DNA from: Flavobacterium sp.
GTDB taxonomy: Bacteria; Bacteroidota; Bacteroidia; Flavobacteriales; Flavobacteriaceae
Assembly: GCA_002733185.1 (NCBI GenBank)
Contig: NVUT01000020.1
Location: 26,671 to 60,468 of the forward strand
Direction: 5' to 3'
DNA: 33,798 bases
Numbering within the stretch: the stretch's first letter is position 1; the number at the start of each line of letters is the position of its first letter. Below the pieces are notes generated by a model. The model had not been told where the DNA came from. It did not search any database and was given only the letters and a program-made list of their open reading frames with translations. The position numbers and the translations under genes are program-made. Shown piece after piece: positions 28,737 to 33,798 of this stretch.

Positions 28737-29985
28737 TGTAATTGACTTATTCGCAGGTTGTGGTGGATTAACGGACGGATTCCTTCAAACAGGAAAGTAC
28801 AATACTTTAGCAGCTGTTGATTGGGAATTCCCAACGGTTCAAACTCTTAAAAAGAGATTGAGTACAAAATGGAATTATGATTTAGACCGCAATAACATAA
28901 TACATTTCGACATTCAAAGAACAGAGGAGTTAATTAATGGCTTTGAAGATTCAAAATTTGGGAAAAGTGAAGGTCTTGATAAAATCGTAGGAGATAAAAA
29001 TGTAGACTTAATTGTTGGAGGTCCACCTTGTCAAGCATATTCAATTGCAGGAAGGGTTCGGGATGAAAATGGTATGCAAGATGATTATCGTAACTATTTA
29101 TTTGAGAGTTATGTAAAAATGGTTAATCATTTTCAACCAAAAGCATTTGTTTTTGAAAATGTAGAAGGTATTCTTTCAGCAAAACCAGGTGGAATATCAA
29201 TTGTAAAAAGAGTAAGAAAAGCTTTTGAAAAAATCGGTTATGAAACAACTGAAAACTTAAGGGAAAATGCGTTGTTCGACACATCATATTATAATGTTCC
29301 GCAAAAAAGAAAAAGAGTTATAATTTTTGGCGTACAAAAAAATAAAGATAGCACAGAACAAGTTCGCAAGTTTTACTCGCTTATGAAGCAAAAAGCAAGT
29401 GTAGAACCTATGAATTCTAAAATAGCTTTTGAAAACTTACCGAAAATTTATCCATCAAAATTAAACCCTAAACACTCACATTCAGTAAAACTAAATGGTG
29501 TCGCTTTACCAAAAAACCACGAACCAAGAATGCACAGTGAGAGAGATATTGAAATTTTTAAAATGCTAACAGAAGATATTTTAAGTGGAACTGAAAAATA
29601 TATTTCAAGTAAAGCTCTAATTCAATTATATAAAGAAAAAACTGGTAAAGATTCTAAATTTCATAAATATCACGTAATAAGAGAAGATAAACCAAGTAAT
29701 ACAATTCCTGCTCATTTATACAAAGATGGTTTAAGACATATTCATCCAGACCCAAACCAAGCTCGTACAATTACAGTTCGAGAAGCTGCTAGAATACAAA
29801 CTTTTGATGATGAATTTGAATTTTTAGGTTCTAGAGGAGACCAATATAAAATGATTGGAAATGCTGTTCCTCCTCATTTTTCTAAAGTAATTGCAGAAAC
29901 AGTCTCTGATATTTTAAATAATTCACATATTCCTTTCACTCTTAAAACAGGACTTTTTAGTCGTGAATTAGTAAACCAGATTTAA
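28726..29985 (+). CDS. DNA (cytosine-5) methyltransferase 2
   Basis: IDLFAGCGGLTDGF, GGPPCQAYSIAG, FENVEGIL, QKRKRVIIFG, REAARIQTFDDEF, IGNAVPPHFSKVIA. Confidence 0.93.
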   Translation: MKINVIDLFAGCGGLTDGFLQTGKYNTLAAVDWEFPTVQTLKKRLSTKWNYDLDRNNIIHFDIQRTEELINGFEDSKFGKSEGLDKIVGDKNVDLIVGGPPCQAYSIAGRVRDENGMQDDYRNYLFESYVKMVNHFQPKAFVFENVEGILSAKPGGISIVKRVRKAFEKIGYETTENLRENALFDTSYYNVPQKRKRVIIFGVQKNKDSTEQVRKFYSLMKQKASVEPMNSKIAFENLPKIYPSKLNPKHSHSVKLNGVALPKNHEPRMHSERDIEIFKMLTEDILSGTEKYISSKALIQLYKEKTGKDSKFHKYHVIREDKPSNTIPAHLYKDGLRHIHPDPNQARTITVREAARIQTFDDEFEFLGSRGDQYKMIGNAVPPHFSKVIAETVSDILNNSHIPFTLKTGLFSRELVNQI

Positions 29986-29989
29986 ACCT

Positions 29990-30955
29990 ATGTTATACAC
30001 TCAAAATTTAGAAGAATTAATATTTAATAGACACGAAATTTTAGATACTGATGAACTAATTGTTTTATCTGGATATTTAGGCCCCAGACCAGTTGCAAGA
30101 TTGGAAGAATTACCTTTCAATTCTCGTGTAATTTATGGAATGTATGGTTCAGAAGGCATTCAAACAAGACTGCATAACTCACTAACTCGTATTCAAAATG
30201 AAGTTGAGAACCTAAATATTTTTTATTCTCAACTACCTGTTCATTCCAAATGTTATGTCTGGCGAAAACAAGGCCAAATAATTCACGCTCTTTTAGGTTC
30301 TGCAAATTTTTCGATTAATGGACTTACAACACCTTATCGGGAGATATTGGCGGAAACAACTAGAGACACTTTTAATCCGTTAAATGATTATTTGGGTCAC
30401 GTATTAAATAATTCAATTTCTTGTCTTGAGATAGGAGGACGTGGAATTCAAGAAGGCGTTGAGCCTGATGAAGCCAGTATTATGACACTTTTAATGGCCA
30501 ATGGACAAACACATAATGCCAGTGGATTAAATTGGGGCTATATGGCTAATGGACTTCCTTCTTTAAGACGAGGTATAGATGATGCTTGTATTCCAATAAG
30601 TATTGAACATATCAGACACTATCCTGAATTATTTCCACAAAAATTAACGGAAAGAGAACTTGTAGACGTAAGAGGTAGAAGACAAAGGTCAAATGAAGCT
30701 ATTGAATTAATTTGGGATGATGGAATTACAATGGAGGGTTTACTTGAAGGAACAAATAATGTGGATGGAATAGCTTATCCCAAACAAATAAGTTCATTTC
30801 CTGCAAAAAATGAAATGGGAGAATATTTAAGGCAAAGGCTGGGTGTGCCTTTAGGACAACCTGTTCAAAGACATCATCTAGATAGATATGGCAGAACTGA
30901 TATTACAGTTTCATTATTAGGAAACGGAATTTATAGTTGTGATTTTTCTGTTTGA
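29990..30955 (+). CDS. NgoFVII-family (PLD-superfamily) restriction endonuclease
   Basis: HSKCYVWRKQGQIIHALLGSANFSINGL (HxK...GSxNFS PLD-type motif), YREILAE; adjacent to two C5 methyltransferases. Confidence 0.8.
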   Translation: MLYTQNLEELIFNRHEILDTDELIVLSGYLGPRPVARLEELPFNSRVIYGMYGSEGIQTRLHNSLTRIQNEVENLNIFYSQLPVHSKCYVWRKQGQIIHALLGSANFSINGLTTPYREILAETTRDTFNPLNDYLGHVLNNSISCLEIGGRGIQEGVEPDEASIMTLLMANGQTHNASGLNWGYMANGLPSLRRGIDDACIPISIEHIRHYPELFPQKLTERELVDVRGRRQRSNEAIELIWDDGITMEGLLEGTNNVDGIAYPKQISSFPAKNEMGEYLRQRLGVPLGQPVQRHHLDRYGRTDITVSLLGNGIYSCDFSV

Positions 30956-31074
30956 CAAAATGCCAACGCTAAAAGCCATACACATTTACAATTCGCTACA
31001 GCCAACACACAAGCCCAAAATTGCAAAAGAGTATGTCTTTGCCAACGCTAGCTAGTTTGCGGAAGAAAGCCAGA

Positions 31075-31271
31075 CAGGTAACAACGTGTATAAAACATAG
31101 CTAGTAAGTGCTAAACCAAAGTTTTGTGTGTACTTAAAAGTTCCGCCAAATTTTTAATTTGGCTTTTAAAATAGAAAAGATAAAAACAAAATATAAAAAT
31201 TCGGCTCTGTGCTAAACCGAAAATGTAGTACCTTTTTACACGCTACGATTTCATACACAAGACCGTTACCT
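31075..31271 (+). repeat. attC-like site 20 (long class)
   Basis: CAGGTAACAACGTGTATAAAACATAGC...CGCTACGATTTCATACACAAGACCGTTACC; AAC 31080, GTT 31265. Confidence 0.83.
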
Positions 31272-31296
31272 GCAAGCACCACAAACGAAAAACTGA

Positions 31297-31677
31297 ATGC
31301 AAAAAAACATAATTCAAACTATTTTTAAGTATTCAATTGCAATAGTTTGGATTGCAAACGGACTAATTTGTAAAGTTTTAAATTTTGTTCCAAGACACGA
31401 ACAAATTGTAGCACGAATTTTAGGAGATGAATTTTCAAGACCATTGACTATTTTAATCGGAATTTCAGAAATTGGAATGGCAATATGGTTTTTAAGCGGA
31501 ATAAAATCAAGACTGAATACATTTGCTCAAATCGGAATTGTTGCAACTATGAATATTCTCGAATTTATTCTTGTACCTGATTTATTACTTTGGGGAAAAA
31601 TGAATTCCATATTTGCACTTTTATTCATTTTTACAGTTTATTTCAATCATTTTCATTTGAATAAAAAAGCCATATGA
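31297..31677 (+). CDS. DoxX-like small membrane protein
   Basis: Four hydrophobic segments; WIANGLICKVLNFVPRHEQIVARILG. Confidence 0.6.
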   Translation: MQKNIIQTIFKYSIAIVWIANGLICKVLNFVPRHEQIVARILGDEFSRPLTILIGISEIGMAIWFLSGIKSRLNTFAQIGIVATMNILEFILVPDLLLWGKMNSIFALLFIFTVYFNHFHLNKKAI

Positions 31678-32414
31678 TTTCATTTTTAAAAAATCATCCT
31701 TTTGCTGTTGAAACTCATTTTGAAAGTTCAACAGTTTTGACATTTGCAATACCAAAGAAAGAATTACAAAGTTTAATTCCAGAATGTTTAGAATTAGATA
31801 CATTCCAAGATAAATGGGCATTTATAGCTGTTGCAATGGTTCAAACAAAAGAATTAAGACCTAAAGGGTTTCCTAAATTTATTGGAAACAATTTTTTCTT
31901 AATTGGTTATCGTGTATTTGTAAGATATACCGATAACGCAGGAAAAAGATTAAGAGGTTTGTATATTTTAAAATCAGAAACAAATAAAAAGAAAATGGAG
32001 TTTTTGGGAAATATATTTACGCATTATAATTATTCGACAACTGACATTTCAGAAATAAAGGAAAATGATTTTAAAGTAATTAAGTCAATAAAATCGAAAT
32101 TTACTCTAAAAATAGACACTACAGAAAAAGAAAAAGATTTACCAACAAATTCACCATTTGAAAATTGGAAAGAAGCAAGACGATTTGCAGGTCCTTTACC
32201 TTTTACATTCACTTATAATAAAGAAAAAAAAGAAGTATTAATAATTGAAGGTGTTAGACAAAATTGGAAACCAAAACCTATAGAAATAGCCGATTATAAT
32301 TTTTCATTTATAAACAAATTTAATTTTCAAAATTGTGTTTTAGCAAATGCATTTGTTATTGAAAATATACCATACTATTGGAAAAAAGGTAAAATTGAGA
32401 AATGGAAAAAATAA
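31674..32414 (+). CDS. DUF2071/acetoacetate-decarboxylase-like protein
   Basis: HPFAVETHFESSTVLTFAIPKKELQSLIPECLELDTFQDKWAFIAVAMVQTKELRPKGFP. Confidence 0.7.
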   Translation: MISFLKNHPFAVETHFESSTVLTFAIPKKELQSLIPECLELDTFQDKWAFIAVAMVQTKELRPKGFPKFIGNNFFLIGYRVFVRYTDNAGKRLRGLYILKSETNKKKMEFLGNIFTHYNYSTTDISEIKENDFKVIKSIKSKFTLKIDTTEKEKDLPTNSPFENWKEARRFAGPLPFTFTYNKEKKEVLIIEGVRQNWKPKPIEIADYNFSFINKFNFQNCVLANAFVIENIPYYWKKGKIEKWKK

Positions 32415-33160
32415 GAAAACCATTTCAAGGAATATTAAATATTATTCGTTTCAATTGGCACTTTTATGTAATTGCAATTGTTCTTATTTTTTCAATACTT
32501 TTCTTGACATACTTTACTAATTCAACAATTAAAATAATCTTACAAATAGTTAGTATTATAATATCAATAACAATTTTCGTTTCATTATCAATTTCGTATT
32601 ATGTGTATGATTTATCGGGTTTTTACAAATTGGAATGGATTAAAAATAATGATGATAATATTTCAATAATTAATATAAATGCAGGTTTTGATGAAACAAG
32701 TGAATTGCTTAAAAGGAAGTTCGTAAACTCAAATTTCACAGCACTTGATTTTTATAACCCAAACAAACATACAGAAGTCTCTATTAAACGAGCAAGAAAA
32801 ATATATCCACCTTATCCGAATACAAAAGAAATAAAGACTTCAAAAATTGATTTAGAAAGCAACTCAATCGACAAAGTATTTGTAATTTTATCTGCACACG
32901 AAATACGAAACGAAACAGAAAGAATTGTTTTTTTCTCTGAACTTAACAGAATATTAAAACCAAAAGGACAAATAGTTGTTATTGAACATTTAAGAGATAT
33001 TTCAAATTTTATGGCATATAATATTGGCTCATTTCATTTTTATTCAAGAGCATCTTGGTTAAGTACTTTTAAAAAATCAAAATTAAGCGTAATATCTGAA
33101 ATTAAAAATACGTCTTTTATATCAACCTTTACACTTGAAAAAAATGGAAATACATTATAA
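32402..33160 (+). CDS. Membrane-anchored class I SAM-dependent methyltransferase-like protein
   Basis: N-terminal TM pair, then IININAGFDETSELL...IDKVFVILSAHEIRNETERIVFFSELNRILKPKGQIVVIEHLRD. Confidence 0.7.
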   Translation: MEKIRKPFQGILNIIRFNWHFYVIAIVLIFSILFLTYFTNSTIKIILQIVSIIISITIFVSLSISYYVYDLSGFYKLEWIKNNDDNISIININAGFDETSELLKRKFVNSNFTALDFYNPNKHTEVSIKRARKIYPPYPNTKEIKTSKIDLESNSIDKVFVILSAHEIRNETERIVFFSELNRILKPKGQIVVIEHLRDISNFMAYNIGSFHFYSRASWLSTFKKSKLSVISEIKNTSFISTFTLEKNGNTL

Positions 33161-33539
33161 AATAATAGGAATTATATTAATTGCCTTGGCATTCGTTCAC
33201 GTCATTTTTCCAAAGTATTTTAAATGGGAAAAGGAATTGAAATCTTTAAGTCTAATAAACCAACAAATTATGAAAGTTCACACTTTTTTTATTGCATTGG
33301 TTGTATTTCTAATAGGTCTTTTATGTCTAACATCATCAAATGAATTAATCAATACAGAATTAGGAAAAAGAGTATCTCTTGGTTTCGGAATATTTTGGAG
33401 TTTCAGATTGTTAATTCAGTTTTTTGGTTACTCTACTAAACTATGGAACGGAAAAAGAATGGAAACGATAGTTCATATAATATTTTCAATTTTATGGGCA
33501 TATTTAAGTTATATTTTTATAAAAGTATATTTAACATAA
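33144..33539 (+). CDS. Hypothetical membrane protein
   Basis: Four hydrophobic segments; last ORF of a four-gene cassette. Confidence 0.55.
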   Translation: MEIHYKIIGIILIALAFVHVIFPKYFKWEKELKSLSLINQQIMKVHTFFIALVVFLIGLLCLTSSNELINTELGKRVSLGFGIFWSFRLLIQFFGYSTKLWNGKRMETIVHIIFSILWAYLSYIFIKVYLT

Positions 33540-33561
33540 ACGACTGAAAACAAAAAGCCAG

Positions 33562-33694
33562 CAGGTAACAATGTATAAAAACAATAGCGGTTTTAGTGCT
33601 AAATTCAAAGTGATTATCTTTGTATAAAGTTTAGTGATAAACTGAAAGGTCTGTGCCTTGAAATCCGCTACTATTCTTATACTAACCGTTAGGC
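33562..33694 (+). repeat. attC-like site 21
   Basis: CAGGTAACAATGTATAAAAACAATAGCGG...CCGCTACTATTCTTATACTAACCGTTAGGC; AAC 33567, GTT 33688. Confidence 0.87.
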
Positions 33695-33701
33695 ACAAGC
33701 T

Positions 33702-33798
33702 TGACCCGTCCTGAAATATGTATACACAAAACAACAAGTATATGTATAAAAATGACAGAGTAACTAGACGTTACAGCGAACCTTTCAAATTAAAAATT
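33702..33798 (+). mobile_element. Left end of an IS3-family-like insertion sequence (partial, runs off window)
   Basis: TGACCCGTCCTGAAATATG terminus-like sequence starts 10 bp after the attC-like site 21 core; ORF from 33742 reads MYKNDRVTRRYSEPFKLKI, resembling IS3 OrfA N-termini. Confidence 0.65.

Larger units (their letters stand above)
48..33701 (+). mobile_element. Integron-like gene cassette array (about 20 complete cassettes, no integrase in window)
   Basis: 21 attC-like repeats delimit segments whose start (GTT...) and end (...AAC) are mutually reverse-complementary within each segment. Segment starts: 172, 1525, 7057, 10141, 11461, 12097, 12931, 14437, 16427, 17262, 17793, 19316, 20754, 21847, 22727, 23379, 24129, 26293, 27152, 31265, 33688. 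Almost all genes are on +. Confidence 0.85.

Noticed and set aside
48-33694. Repeats interpreted as MITEs, REP elements or plain transcription terminators
   Set aside because: Terminal bases vary between units but match the opposite end of the same unit, which neither MITEs nor terminators predict; AAC-to-GTT spacing is nearly constant.
48-33694. Regularly recurring palindromes as a CRISPR array
   Set aside because: Units are 0.5-5.5 kb and contain genes; repeats are about 120-185 bp and divergent.
1-33798. tRNA or rRNA genes
   Set aside because: No recognisable cloverleaf/TTCGAATC-type elements or rRNA signatures seen by eye.

Overview
AT-rich, Bacteroidetes/Flavobacteriia-like accessory DNA, organised as a tandem array of about 20 complete gene cassettes. 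The cassettes are separated by 21 imperfectly palindromic, integron attC-like repeats. Every cassette begins at a GTT inside one repeat and ends at an AAC in the next. The sequence after the start GTT is the reverse complement of the sequence before that same cassette's own terminal AAC (usually 8-10 bp), and it differs from cassette to cassette. This is the logic expected if cassettes excise and integrate as circles, as in integrons, but the core is longer and more variable than canonical GTTRRRY/RYYYAAC. Seventeen of 21 repeats measure 119-122 bp from AAC to GTT; four measure 174-185 bp. No integrase gene lies in the window. Nearly all genes are on the + strand. Cargo is rich in defence and addiction functions: a restriction-modification (RM) operon (C5 methyltransferase with a fused N-terminal Arm-type recombinase domain, nucleotidyltransferase-like protein, DUF262 protein, MvaI/BcnI-type nuclease); a second RM operon (XRE regulator, two C5 methyltransferases, NgoFVII/PLD-type nuclease); a frameshifted NACHT NTPase; a truncated C5 methyltransferase joined to an ApeA-like HEPN fragment; a SEC-C/HEPN-like protein; ParDE-like and HigBA-like toxin-antitoxin pairs; and an exonuclease-BRCT protein. 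Metabolic genes, small membrane proteins and unknowns make up the rest. An IS3-like element begins at the right edge. All family calls were made by eye from protein motifs; no searches were run.
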